A stretch of DNA of 33,950 nt from Armatimonadetes bacterium UBA5352 (GCA_002411015.1 DHPY01000123.1:1-33950); one strand, 5' to 3'; positions 8,750-16,528 are shown, counted from the first letter of the stretch. Notes: a model not told the origin generated them from the letters alone. Numbers and translations are program-made.

Positions 8750-9013
8750 ATGTCGGCGGTCGAATACGACTTCGATGTCATCTCGAACAGGGCGGTGGAG
8801 GCCCTCAGAGGTGCGTTCCCCAATTCCGTGATTGAGGCTAATCCGAGCTACCGCGGGAGAGCGCATCTGCGCATCATATCTCCCGCATTCAACGGGAAGG
8901 ACGAGAAAGAGAAGCAGGGACTCGTGTGGGATGTGCTACGCGCGGAATTGGAGGAAGACGCTGACGCAGTGACATTGGTGCTTGCTTACGGCGTGGATGA
9001 ACTACCGCTCTAG
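8750..9013 (+). CDS. small BolA-like protein, partner of the HEPN gene
   Basis: 87 aa from the ATG at 8750 (GAGGGG at 8736-8741); a GTG at 8741 overlapping the HEPN stop is possible. Residue spacing resembles BolA/IbaG proteins: a helix (NRAVEALRGAFP), the segment SYRGRAHLRIISPAFNGKD where BolA has SYR...H and a V/I-S-x-x-F-x-G segment, then a helix (KQGLVWDVLRAELEED) and a final strand (VTLVLAYGVDEL). BolA proteins regulate stress responses and bind iron-sulfur clusters with glutaredoxins. Here the conserved region is fused to nothing and coupled to a HEPN gene, which is not a standard BolA context. Similarity is from reading alone, so the fold call is tentative. It might instead be an antitoxin-like partner. 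Confidence 0.5.
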   Translation: MSAVEYDFDVISNRAVEALRGAFPNSVIEANPSYRGRAHLRIISPAFNGKDEKEKQGLVWDVLRAELEEDADAVTLVLAYGVDELPL

Positions 9014-9053
9014 ATCAGGATCAGCATGAAACTCATCGCTACATATCAGGCGC

Positions 9054-9121
9054 GAGGCGGCCCGGGTACGCACCCCGCCTCCCGTTGAGCCCATAGCGGC
9101 TGCGGGAGGTGGGGACGCAGC
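9054..9121 (+). promoter_or_regulatory. glyA leader with mutually exclusive hairpins
   Basis: GAGGCGG (9054-9060) is complementary to CCGCCTC (9075-9081). CCTCCCG (9078-9084) is complementary to CGGGAGG (9103-9109). GCTGCG (9099-9104) is complementary to CGCAGC (9116-9121). The first two helices share bases 9078-9081, and the last two share 9103-9104, so they cannot coexist. That is the architecture of a cis-acting switch or attenuator. I do not recognise the core of a known riboswitch class (THF, ZTP, glycine, SAM or SAH). No T-run follows. Confidence 0.4.
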
Positions 9122-9190
9122 GTCGTGCCCGAACTCCCGCACACTCACGACAACCACGCGGCCATGGCCGCGTCACCGGAGGTCCAACCT

Positions 9191-10450
9191 ATGAACATCA
9201 TGACCCGAACGCTCGCCCAGGCCGACCCGGAGGTCGCCGAGCTCGTCGAGAACGAGCTTAAGCGCCAGCAGCAGACGCTCATGCTGATCCCGTCGGAGAA
9301 CTACGCATCGCGCGCAACCATGGCGGCCACCGGTTCCGTGCTGACCAACAAGTACACGGAGGGCTACCCCGGCAAGCGCTACTACTGCGGCTGCGTCTAC
9401 TACGATGAGATCGAGACGCTGGCGATCGACCGCGCGAAGGCGCTCTTCCGTGCCGAGCACGCGAATGTGCAGCCGCACACCGGCTCCACCGCGAACATGG
9501 CCGCGTACTTCGCCACGCTTGAGCCGGGCGATAGGATCCTCGCGATGAAGCTCGAGCACGGCGGCCACCTCACCCACGGCCACAGCGTGAACTTCAGCGG
9601 CAAGCTCTACAACGCGAACTTCTACGGTCTCTCCGAGGAGACCGATCAGCTCGACTACGATCAGATCCGCGAGCGGGCGCTCGAGGTGCGGCCGAAGATC
9701 ATCGTCTGCGGCGCGAGCGCCTACCCCCGCACGATCGACTTCCGCCGCTTCCGCGAGATTGCAGATGAGGTGGGCGCGATCCTGCTTGCGGACATCGCGC
9801 ACATCGCCGGGCTCGTGGCCGCCGGTGTGCATCCCGACCCGGTGCCGGTCTGCGACATCGTGACCTCCACCACGCACAAGACCCTCCGCGGGCCGCGTAG
9901 CGCGTTCATCCTCTCCACGAAGAAGTATGCGCGCGACATCGACCGCGCAGTCTTCCCGGGCCTGCAGGGCGGGGCGCAGATGCATGTGGTCGCCGCCAAG
10001 GCAGTCTGCTTCAAGGAGGCGCAAAGCCTCTTCTTCCGCGAGTACCAGCGCCAGATCATGCGCAATGCACAGGTGCTCGCAAGCGCGTTGCTGGAAGAGG
10101 GCTTCACGCTCGTCACCGGCGGCACCGATAACCACCTGATGCTGGTTGACCTGCGCAACAAGCAGATCAGCGGGCATGACGCCGCCTGCATGCTCGAGCA
10201 GGCGGGGATCGTCGTGAACAAGAACGCGATCCCGGGCGATCCGCTGCCGCCCAACCAGACCAGCGGCATCCGCCCCGGAACCCCCGGCCTCACAACGCGC
10301 GGGATGCAGGAGCCGGAGATGCAGCAGATCGGCAAGATGATGGCGCGCGTGATCCACGATGGCCGCGGCAATGACAAAGTGCTCGCCGAGGTGCGGGCGC
10401 AGGTAGAGGAGCTCTGCGAGGCCTTCCCGATCTACGAGCACCTGCCCTGA
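9191..10450 (+). CDS. glyA: serine hydroxymethyltransferase
   Basis: 419 aa from the ATG at 9191, preceded by GGAGGT (9178-9183) at ideal spacing; in-frame GTG/ATG codons at 9125 and 9164 are possible but give an atypical N-terminal tail. It interconverts serine plus THF with glycine plus 5,10-methylene-THF, using PLP. Family landmarks: LMLIPSENYASRATM, NKYTEGYPGKRYYCG, NVQPHTGSTANMAAYFA, and the PLP-lysine motif TSTTHKTLRGPR with Lys230. Length is typical. It supplies one-carbon units for the purH reaction; a strong terminator follows directly. Confidence 0.97.
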   Translation: MNIMTRTLAQADPEVAELVENELKRQQQTLMLIPSENYASRATMAATGSVLTNKYTEGYPGKRYYCGCVYYDEIETLAIDRAKALFRAEHANVQPHTGSTANMAAYFATLEPGDRILAMKLEHGGHLTHGHSVNFSGKLYNANFYGLSEETDQLDYDQIRERALEVRPKIIVCGASAYPRTIDFRRFREIADEVGAILLADIAHIAGLVAAGVHPDPVPVCDIVTSTTHKTLRGPRSAFILSTKKYARDIDRAVFPGLQGGAQMHVVAAKAVCFKEAQSLFFREYQRQIMRNAQVLASALLEEGFTLVTGGTDNHLMLVDLRNKQISGHDAACMLEQAGIVVNKNAIPGDPLPPNQTSGIRPGTPGLTTRGMQEPEMQQIGKMMARVIHDGRGNDKVLAEVRAQVEELCEAFPIYEHLP

Positions 10451-10475
10451 GGCGCACAATCGCGAAGCGGTAGTG

Positions 10476-10510
10476 AGCCCCCTTCGGATGAGGGTCGAAG
10501 GGGGCTTTTT
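10476..10510 (+). terminator. strong intrinsic terminator after glyA
   Basis: AGCCCCCTTCG (10476-10486) pairs perfectly with CGAAGGGGGCT (10496-10506) across a 9-nt loop, followed by a run of T to 10510. This 11-bp stem plus T-tract is a classic rho-independent terminator. It separates glyA from the MFS gene. Confidence 0.93.
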
Positions 10511-10553
10511 GCAGACACTGGCGCTTTCTGAGGCGTACCCCGAGGTCGGCACG

Positions 10554-11858
10554 ATGCGCGAGCGACTGAGCCGGAAGATCCAGGACAACCCGCAGCTTGT
10601 CGCGTTCCTCTTCGCGGTCTTCGCGCTGGGGATCTGCAACGGGATCTTCCAGACCACCTACAATAACTACCTCGACGATGTCTTCCAGATCAGCGCGACC
10701 CAGCGCGGGGCGCTGGAGTTCCCGCGCGAGCTCCCGGGCTTCCTTGTGGCCGTGCTCGCGGGTGCGCTGTTCTTCCTCGCGGAGAGCCACGTAGCCGCGA
10801 TCGCCTCGGTCATCACCGCGATCGGCATGTTCGGCCTCGGCTTCACTGACAGCGGCTGGTACCAGATGCTCGCCTTCACGATCATCTGGAGCATCGGCGA
10901 GCACGTTGAGATGCCCATGCGCAGCGCGATCGCGATGCAGCTTGGCACGAGCAAGCAGCACGGTCGGCGGCTGGGTCAGGCATCGGCGGCGCGCATCGGC
11001 GCCAACGTGCTCGGCGCGGGCGCAGTCTGGCTGGTCTTCGATGGCCTCGGCCAGCAGGACTACCTGCTGATCTTCGTGATCGGCGGCGTCGCCGCGCTGC
11101 TGGCGGGCTTCATCTACCTGCCCATCAAGCCCACGCGCGAGAAGCAGGCGCGGGGGAAGCTGGTGGTCCGGAGGGAGTATCGGCTCTACTACATCCTCTG
11201 CGCACTCTTCGGCGCGCGCAAACAGGTCTTCATCACCTTCGCGCCGTGGGTACTTGTGACGATCTACGGCCAGCCCGCCTCCACTTTCGCGAAGCTCTGG
11301 ATCGCTTCGTCGCTCGTGGGCGTCTTCTTTCAGCAGGGCCTGGGTGAGCTGATAGACAAGTGGGGCGAGCGAAGAGTGCTGATGGCCGATGGCGCCGCGT
11401 TGGTGCTGATCTGCCTGGGCTACGCCTTCGCCAACAGACTGGGTCTCCCCGAAGGCTGGGCGGTCTGGGTACTCTTCGGCTGTTACATCATGGACCAACT
11501 GCTCTTTGGCGTGGAGAACGCGCGAAGCTCATACCTCGCGAAGATCGCCACCTGCCCCGAGGACATCTCGCCATCGCTCTCCATGGGCGTGACCCTTAAC
11601 CACGCGGTGTCCATGCTGGTGCCCTTCATCGGCGCGAAGTTCATCTGGGATGTTTTCGGCTGGGAGTACGTCTTCATCGCGGCCGCGGTTCTGTCGGTCG
11701 GAACGATCATAGCCGCCGGCCGGGTGCGTGTCCCGGAACGCCACGGGCGGGATGGCGCTGAGCGAGATGAGATCGTGGATGAGCTGCAGGCGGCGTCCGA
11801 GGTGACGGAACAGTGGGACGGAGAGGAGACTGAGGGTGGACTACGCGCAGGCAGCTGA
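10554..11858 (+). CDS. MFS-family transporter
   Basis: 434 aa from the ATG at 10554 (GAGGT at about 10542-10546); the longer frame would run back into the terminator. About 12 hydrophobic segments alternate with short loops, including AFLFAVFALGICNGIF, GFLVAVLAGALFFLA, AAIASVITAIGMFGLGF and VFIAAAVLSVGTIIAAG. The cytoplasmic loop between helices 2 and 3 lacks a sharp GxLaDrxGrr motif; the equivalent in the second half is ELIDKWGERRVL. The C-terminal 40 residues are acidic and soluble. Substrate unknown. Its 3' end overlaps the folC start by 23 nt, so it is co-translated with folC; a folate-related cargo is possible but only contextual. Confidence 0.8.
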   Translation: MRERLSRKIQDNPQLVAFLFAVFALGICNGIFQTTYNNYLDDVFQISATQRGALEFPRELPGFLVAVLAGALFFLAESHVAAIASVITAIGMFGLGFTDSGWYQMLAFTIIWSIGEHVEMPMRSAIAMQLGTSKQHGRRLGQASAARIGANVLGAGAVWLVFDGLGQQDYLLIFVIGGVAALLAGFIYLPIKPTREKQARGKLVVRREYRLYYILCALFGARKQVFITFAPWVLVTIYGQPASTFAKLWIASSLVGVFFQQGLGELIDKWGERRVLMADGAALVLICLGYAFANRLGLPEGWAVWVLFGCYIMDQLLFGVENARSSYLAKIATCPEDISPSLSMGVTLNHAVSMLVPFIGAKFIWDVFGWEYVFIAAAVLSVGTIIAAGRVRVPERHGRDGAERDEIVDELQAASEVTEQWDGEETEGGLRAGS

Positions 11859-13197
11859 GTGGCTGGAGCGGCTGACGAACCCCGAACGGACCGGCCTCGG
11901 CCGGCGCTTCCGCAAGCGCATGAACCTCGATGCGACGCGGCGGCTGATGGAGCTGCTGGGCAACCCGCACGAGCGCATTCACGTGGTGCATGTCGCCGGC
12001 ACCAAGGGCAAGGGCTCAGTCTCGGCGATGATCGAATCCACCTGCCGCGTCGCGGGCCTGCGGACGGGCCTGTTCACCTCGCCGCACCTCGTCTCCTGGC
12101 GCGAGCGCATCCGGATCGACGGCCGGCCCATCAGCGAGGCGCAGATCGCGGCGCTCGCGGATGAGGTGCGCCCTGCGGTCGAGCAGGTCGAGCAGGAGGG
12201 GCTGCGCGGGCCGAGCTTCTTCGAGGCACTGACCGCGATGGGCATCCTCGCCTTCGAGCGCGAGGGGCTGGATGTCTGTGTGCTGGAGACCGGGCTGGGC
12301 GGGCGGCTCGATGCAACGAACGTGGTGACGCCGGAGCTATCGGTGATCACCACGCTGGGCTACGATCACACGCGGGTACTTGGCAACACCCTCCCGCAGA
12401 TCGCGCGGGAGAAGGCCGGGATCATCAAGCCCGGTGTGCCGGTGGTGGTGGCGCCGCAGCCGGAGAGCATCGAGCGGCTGATGCGCGATGTCACACAGAC
12501 TGCCGGGGCGCCGCTGCACCTGGCGCGGCCGTTCACACTGCGACCGAGCGAGCCGCTGGCACCGGAGGATGTGGCTCCGGGCGACCTCCCGGTGCTGGGC
12601 GAGCGGCTGGCGGGGAGCTTCCGCGGCTTCCCGTTCGAGGCGCATCTGCCGCTGTCGGGAGCACACCAGGTGCTGAATGCGGGCGTGGCCGGTCTGGCAT
12701 GTGAGCTGCTGCGCCCCGGCGGACGGCCGCTGCCGCCTGGAGTGCTGAAGGAGGGCCTGGAGCAGGTCAGATGGCCCGCGCGGGTGGAGCTCATCGCGAC
12801 GCACCCGTGGGAGGTCATCGACTCGGCGCACAACCAGCCCTCAATGCGCGCACTGATGCAGGCGCTTCGCAGGCACCTGCGCTGGGACCGTTTGATCGTG
12901 GTGCTGGGTTCCTCGAAGGACAAGCCAGTTGAGGCGATCGCGCAGGAGCTTGCTGAGGCGGATCACGTGGTGCTCACCGAAGCCGCGCTCTCGCGGGCCA
13001 TGCCGGTGGAGACGCTGGAGGAGCGCACGGAGTGCTACTTGCGCTCCTATGAAGCGATCATCTCACCCGTGGAGGCGCTGTGCAGAGCGCGAGAGTTGGC
13101 CGGCCCCCGCGACCTCATCTGCATCACCGGATCGATCTTCGTGCTGGGCGACCTGCTGGAGGCGGGGGAGATAGGCTCGCTACTGGCAGAAATCTGA
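11836..13197 (+). CDS. folC: folylpolyglutamate synthase / dihydrofolate synthase
   Basis: 453 aa from the GTG at 11836 with GAGAGGAG upstream (11821-11828). It is a Mur-ligase-family enzyme that adds glutamate to dihydropteroate and/or reduced folates. ATP-binding P-loop GTKGKGS at 55-61 (after HVVHVA), folate-loop LFTSPHLVSWRERIRI, magnesium-binding region CVLETGLGGRLDATNVV, the segment TTLGYDHTRVLGNTLPQIAREK with the usual carbamylated-lysine neighbourhood (AGIIKPGVP), and the C-terminal VIDSAHNQPSM motif. Complete and of normal length. With purH and glyA it makes a loose one-carbon cluster. Confidence 0.95.
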   Translation: MDYAQAAEWLERLTNPERTGLGRRFRKRMNLDATRRLMELLGNPHERIHVVHVAGTKGKGSVSAMIESTCRVAGLRTGLFTSPHLVSWRERIRIDGRPISEAQIAALADEVRPAVEQVEQEGLRGPSFFEALTAMGILAFEREGLDVCVLETGLGGRLDATNVVTPELSVITTLGYDHTRVLGNTLPQIAREKAGIIKPGVPVVVAPQPESIERLMRDVTQTAGAPLHLARPFTLRPSEPLAPEDVAPGDLPVLGERLAGSFRGFPFEAHLPLSGAHQVLNAGVAGLACELLRPGGRPLPPGVLKEGLEQVRWPARVELIATHPWEVIDSAHNQPSMRALMQALRRHLRWDRLIVVLGSSKDKPVEAIAQELAEADHVVLTEAALSRAMPVETLEERTECYLRSYEAIISPVEALCRARELAGPRDLICITGSIFVLGDLLEAGEIGSLLAEI

Positions 13198-13205
13198 GCG
13201 AGATC

Positions 13206-13227
13206 GGGCGAGCAGGGAAGCTCGCCC
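13206..13227 (+). terminator. hairpin just downstream of folC (possible terminator)
   Basis: GGGCGAGC (13206-13213) pairs perfectly with GCTCGCCC (13220-13227) over a 6-nt loop, 8 nt after the folC stop. The following bases (CTCCTG) are not a T-tract, so it could be a weak or rho-assisted terminator or a 3'-end stabiliser. Confidence 0.45.
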
Positions 13228-13346
13228 CTCCTGAACTGACGAAGCTTGAGGCCGCCGTGGTGCCTGCTCTCCGGATCTGCGGCGGCTCTTTGGTGTACGA
13301 CGGCCACATTCGCGAAAGAAATCTCAGCAGATTATCTCGTTATCGC

Positions 13347-13375
13347 TTGACTTGGTGAGTCGCCGGGCGTATACT
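13347..13375 (+). promoter_or_regulatory. near-consensus sigma-70 promoter in the folC-fliF gap
   Basis: TTGACT (13347-13352) and TATACT (13370-13375) are separated by exactly 17 nt. Transcription would start near 13382. There is no open reading frame with a ribosome binding site immediately downstream; the transcript would run into the strong terminator at 13572-13603. Confidence 0.8.
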
Positions 13376-13381
13376 GATGCC

Positions 13382-13603
13382 GTTGATAGAGGTTTGTGCA
13401 GCTTTTGCCCGCGCAGCCTAAACAAAGCATTATACGGCACAGGCATCGTGGCCCGACATCGCAGCAATAGCCGCCTCCCAATCAGCACCCCGGGCTGATT
13501 CCGTCGGGCCGCACGCCCCGCCACAGACGCAGTCTCTTCGCAGCCCTTACCACGGGTGGAGCGTGAGGAAGACAGGCCGCCGCCGGCGGCCTGTTTTCTT
13601 TTT
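13382..13603 (+). ncRNA. candidate structured small RNA, family not recognised
   Basis: The stretch is bounded by a near-consensus promoter and an intrinsic terminator, giving a transcript of roughly 220 nt. It contains a nested hairpin: GGCCCGAC (13450-13457) pairs with GTCGGGCC (13503-13510), and inside it AATCAGC (13480-13486) pairs with GCTGATT (13494-13500). No coding potential is visible. I compared it by eye with 6S RNA, tmRNA, RNase P RNA, SRP RNA and the c-di-GMP riboswitch and found none of their hallmark motifs. A divergent 6S RNA cannot be excluded from size and position alone. It may instead be an attenuated leader of the flagellar-type operon, which starts 120 nt further on. Confidence 0.5.
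13572..13603 (+). terminator. strong intrinsic terminator ending the candidate small RNA
   Basis: ACAGGCCGCC (13572-13581) pairs perfectly with GGCGGCCTGT (13585-13594) around a 3-nt loop and is followed by TTTCTTTTT up to 13603. It lies 120 nt upstream of the flagellar-type operon, so that operon needs read-through or its own promoter. Confidence 0.9.
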
Positions 13604-13722
13604 CCGGGCCGAATCGCCGCATATTTCTCGGCCGGGGGGAGGTGGTCTGCAGGGCGGGCGGAAGAGTCATTCATCAAGTCGTCGTTAATTTGAGGTGGCC
13701 TTGAGGACGCGGGGGTTCTCTG
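13604..13722 (+). other. leader between the small-RNA terminator and the fliF-like gene
   Basis: A short stem is possible (GGCCGA 13607-13612 with TCGGCC 13628-13633). I see neither a sigma-70 nor a sigma-28 (TAAA-N15-GCCGATAA) promoter with confidence. No fliE-like reading frame is present. GGGGG at 13711-13715 is the likely ribosome binding site for the ATG at 13723. Confidence 0.4.
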
Positions 13723-14592
13723 ATGGCCCGGTCTTTCGCACATGACGCGCGGCGTACGTCGCTTACGGTGGCCCCTCTGCTGCTCGCCCTCTCCATATGG
13801 ATGGCTGCAGCCGATGATCCTCCCGATGCACCTGCCGCACTGGGAGGATTCGCCACTTCGGGGGGCTCGCTGAGCGGGTTTCTGTCGACTCCGCTGCCTG
13901 GCACTCAGGCCCGCGCGGATGCTGACGCCGCGTCACGCCTCGAGCAGGCACTGCGTGGCTTCGATGGCGTAGTGGAAGCTCACGTTCTGCTTGCCCGCCC
14001 CTCCGCCGATCCGAGCGCGTCCCCGGACGTCGCCGCACAGCTGCGGCTGCGCCCTGAGTTCCGTCCAACGGACGCGTGGCTTGAGACGGTGCGCATCTTC
14101 TCGCTCCGCACGGTCCCCTCTCTCCGGCCCGACCGCCTGACGATCGTCACCAGCGACGGGCGCATCCTCTTTGAGGCGGGCGAGGCACTTCTGCCCACCG
14201 TCTCCACCCCCCGCACGCCCGTCCTCGATGAGACCTTCCGGTTTGAGCCGTGGTGGCTCTTCGCCGCCGCCGCCATTGGCTTCGTCCTTGTGAGTTGCGG
14301 GCTGCTGCTTCATCGCCTCATGAATCACGAGTCCGCGCGCGCGCAGACAGACGCCGCCGAAGGCCCGCTGGAGTTCCTCCGCGACGTGCCCGACGAGACC
14401 ATCGCGCACGCCCTCGCACGCGAGCGGCCCGAGATGATCTCGGCAATGCTGGCGCTTGCCCCGGCGGAGGTCGCGGAGCGACTGCGGCGGCGCGAGGACC
14501 TGCCCGGGCAGCTTCCGGCTCCGGCGGGCCCGCTCGATGAGGCAACTGTGACCGCGCTGGCGGATGCGCTGCGCAGGAGGCTGGCGGAATGA
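13723..14592 (+). CDS. minimal FliF-like MS-ring protein ending in a FliG middle-domain-like segment
   Basis: 289 aa, about half the usual FliF length (~550). Residues 13-30 form a signal or membrane segment. Residues 66-155 match one FliF/YscJ ring-building domain (RLEQALRGFDGVVEAHVLLARP, then SLRTVPSLRPDRLTIVTSDGRILFE). Residues 177-199 are a transmembrane helix (WWLFAAAAIGFVLVSCGLLL). Residues 215-288 align with the middle domain of FliG: PLEFLRDVPDETIAHAL, ERPEMISAMLAL where FliG has EHPQTIA, AEVAERL, and a final helix DEATVTALADALRRRL. The other FliF ring domains, FliG-N and the FliG torque domain are absent. It is the first gene of the operon and overlaps fliH by ATGA, which supports a basal-body role. 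FliF assignment is good; the FliG part is from reading alone. Confidence 0.72.
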   Translation: MARSFAHDARRTSLTVAPLLLALSIWMAAADDPPDAPAALGGFATSGGSLSGFLSTPLPGTQARADADAASRLEQALRGFDGVVEAHVLLARPSADPSASPDVAAQLRLRPEFRPTDAWLETVRIFSLRTVPSLRPDRLTIVTSDGRILFEAGEALLPTVSTPRTPVLDETFRFEPWWLFAAAAIGFVLVSCGLLLHRLMNHESARAQTDAAEGPLEFLRDVPDETIAHALARERPEMISAMLALAPAEVAERLRRREDLPGQLPAPAGPLDEATVTALADALRRRLAE

Positions 14593-15206
14593 CCGAGCAC
14601 GGGCCCCGCATCATCAAACACGCGGAGCTTGAGGCAAGCGGTCTGCGTCCCGCGCGCATCGCCGGCATGGAGCCTGAGCCGCCAGCATCGTCCGAGGCCG
14701 CTCCCGCAGCGGTGGTCGAGGACGCGGGGGCGCCTGAGGCCTCGCTGGAGGTCACGCGCATGCGCCGGCTGGTGCAGGCGATGCTGAGCGGGTTCGCGCG
14801 CCAGCGGCGCGAGATGCTGGTGGAGCTTCAGCCGCAGGTGGCGCGGATCGCGGTCGAGGTGGCGCGGCGGGTAGTTCGGCGCGAACTGCGGACCGATCCG
14901 GGGATGATCTCGCGGACCGTCCAGTCGGCGCTGGAGCAGGTGGCGGCGGCTTCGCAGTCACGTGTGCGGGTTCACCCGCTCGATGCGCAGGTGCTGCAGG
15001 CGGCAATCCGCGAGTTGCTGCCCGCATCGGATGAGGCGGCGAGCGTGGAGATCATCCCCGACGGCTCGGTCGAGCGCGGTGGCTGCGTGATTGAGGGCGA
15101 CCGCGGGATAGTGGACGCACGGCTTGAGACGCAGTTCGAAGAGATGCAGGCGCGACTGCTTGATGGGCTTGAGAGGCTGCGCGCTCACGGGGAGGTGGCG
15201 CGGTGA
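14589..15206 (+). CDS. fliH: flagellar-type export ATPase stator FliH
   Basis: 205 aa. It is a FliH/YscL-family protein, which inhibits and positions the FliI ATPase and links it to the C-ring. The N-terminal 50 residues are Pro/Ala/Glu-rich. The middle helix (QRREMLVELQPQVARIAVEVARRVVRREL) is followed by the conserved C-terminal ATPase-binding segment RGGCVIEGDRGIVDARLETQ. Its start ATG overlaps the upstream stop (ATGA), and its own stop overlaps the fliI start (GTGA), which indicates translational coupling. Confidence 0.88.
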   Translation: MTEHGPRIIKHAELEASGLRPARIAGMEPEPPASSEAAPAAVVEDAGAPEASLEVTRMRRLVQAMLSGFARQRREMLVELQPQVARIAVEVARRVVRRELRTDPGMISRTVQSALEQVAAASQSRVRVHPLDAQVLQAAIRELLPASDEAASVEIIPDGSVERGGCVIEGDRGIVDARLETQFEEMQARLLDGLERLRAHGEVAR

Positions 15207-16528
15207 GCGGGGCGTGGATTGATGGCCTCGTCGAGATCGCCCGCGGTGTGCCGATCATACGCCGCTGCGGCACGGTGACCGATGTGGTGGGGCTGACGAT
15301 CCAGTCGCGGGGGCCTGCCTGCCGGATCGGCGAGATCTGTCGCATCTCGCGTGGGAGCGAACGTGAGCCGATCATCGCTGAGGCCTGCGGGTTCCGCAAC
15401 GAGCACGTGCTGCTCCTTCCGCTTGGTCGCGCAGATGAGATCGAGCCGGGGGCGCGGGTGACGGCGCTTGGTGACGCTCTCAGGGTGCCGGTCGGGACCG
15501 CGCTGCTTGGCCGCATCGTGGATGCGACCGGGCGGCCGATCGACGACCGAGGTCCGCTGCGGACGGTGTCGCGGCGCTCGACACAGGCGAGCGCGCCACC
15601 GCCGTTGAGCCGCCGGCAGGTTCGGGAGCCTCTGTGGGTGGGGGTGCGGGCGGTGGATGGGCTGGTGACCTGCGCGAAGGGCCAGCGTGTGGGCATCTTC
15701 GCGGGCGCGGGCGTGGGCAAGAGCATGCTGCTCGGGATGATGGCGCGCAACACCTCGGCCGATGTCACGGTGATCGGGCTCGTGGGGGAGCGCGGGCGTG
15801 AGGTGCTGCAGTTCGTGCGGGACTATCTCGGCGCGAGCCTCGAGCGATGCGTGGTGGTGGTCGCCACCTCGGACGAGCCTCCGCTGGTGCGGCTGAAGGC
15901 GGGACTGACGGCCACGACCATCGCTGAGGAGTTCCGCGACCGCGGGATGGACGTGCTTCTGCTGATGGACTCGCTGACGCGACTGGCCCGGGCGCAGCGG
16001 GAGGTGGGGCTGTCGTCGGGCGAGGTCCCGACCACGCGCGGGTACCCATCGTCGGTGTTCACGATGCTGCCCGAGCTGCTGGAGCGGGCGGGCCCCGGGG
16101 AGCAGGGGACGATCACCGGTCTTTACACGGTGCTTGTCGAGGGCGATGACATGAACGAGCCGATCGCGGATGCGGTGCGCGCGACCCTCGATGGGCACGT
16201 CGTGCTCTCGCGGGAGTTGGCGAACCGTGGGCATTACCCGGCGATCGCGGTGACGCAGAGCGTCTCGCGCCTGATGCGCGACGTGGCGGGTCCGGAGCAC
16301 CTGCGCGCAGCGGAGGAGTTCCGGGAGCTGCTTGCGTCGTGGGAGGATGCGCGCGACCTGATCAGCATCGGCGCCTACGAGGCGGGCAGCAATCCGCAGG
16401 TGGATCGCGCGCTCGCGCAGATGGGCCTGATGCGGCGCTTCCTGCGGCAGGCTCCCGATGACCGCACGCGCCCGGAGCAGTGCGTGGCACAACTGAGGGA
16501 ACTGAGCGGCGGTGGCTGTGATGCATGA
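15203..16528 (+). CDS. fliI: flagellum-specific (T3SS-type) export ATPase
   Basis: 441 aa, full length. It is an F1-beta-like hexameric ATPase that energises export by unfolding substrates at the FlhA/FlhB gate. The P-loop GAGVGKS is at 168-174; GLVGERGREVLQFV follows the first core strand, and MDVLLLMDSLTRLARAQREV is the Walker B region. GYPSSVFTMLPELLERAG, TGLYTVLVEGDDMNEPI and DGHVVLSRELANRGHYPAI are typical of FliI/YscN. It starts with GTG overlapping the fliH stop. All catalytic residues appear intact, so energised export seems possible. Confidence 0.96.
   Translation: MSGAWIDGLVEIARGVPIIRRCGTVTDVVGLTIQSRGPACRIGEICRISRGSEREPIIAEACGFRNEHVLLLPLGRADEIEPGARVTALGDALRVPVGTALLGRIVDATGRPIDDRGPLRTVSRRSTQASAPPPLSRRQVREPLWVGVRAVDGLVTCAKGQRVGIFAGAGVGKSMLLGMMARNTSADVTVIGLVGERGREVLQFVRDYLGASLERCVVVVATSDEPPLVRLKAGLTATTIAEEFRDRGMDVLLLMDSLTRLARAQREVGLSSGEVPTTRGYPSSVFTMLPELLERAGPGEQGTITGLYTVLVEGDDMNEPIADAVRATLDGHVVLSRELANRGHYPAIAVTQSVSRLMRDVAGPEHLRAAEEFRELLASWEDARDLISIGAYEAGSNPQVDRALAQMGLMRRFLRQAPDDRTRPEQCVAQLRELSGGGCDA

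Noticed and set aside
9173..10657. 494-codon minus-strand open frame over glyA
   Set aside because: Antisense shadow of GlyA, and it would cross the intrinsic terminator.
13382..13603. tmRNA, RNase P RNA or SRP RNA
   Set aside because: No tag-peptide ORF or tRNA-like end, no P4 GAGGAAAGTCC motif, and no GGUCAGGUCCGGAAGG-type SRP motif.
13382..13722. c-di-GMP (GEMM) riboswitch ahead of the flagellar-type operon
   Set aside because: The conserved GGACGCAAAGCC-type core and paired GCCGGG element are absent.
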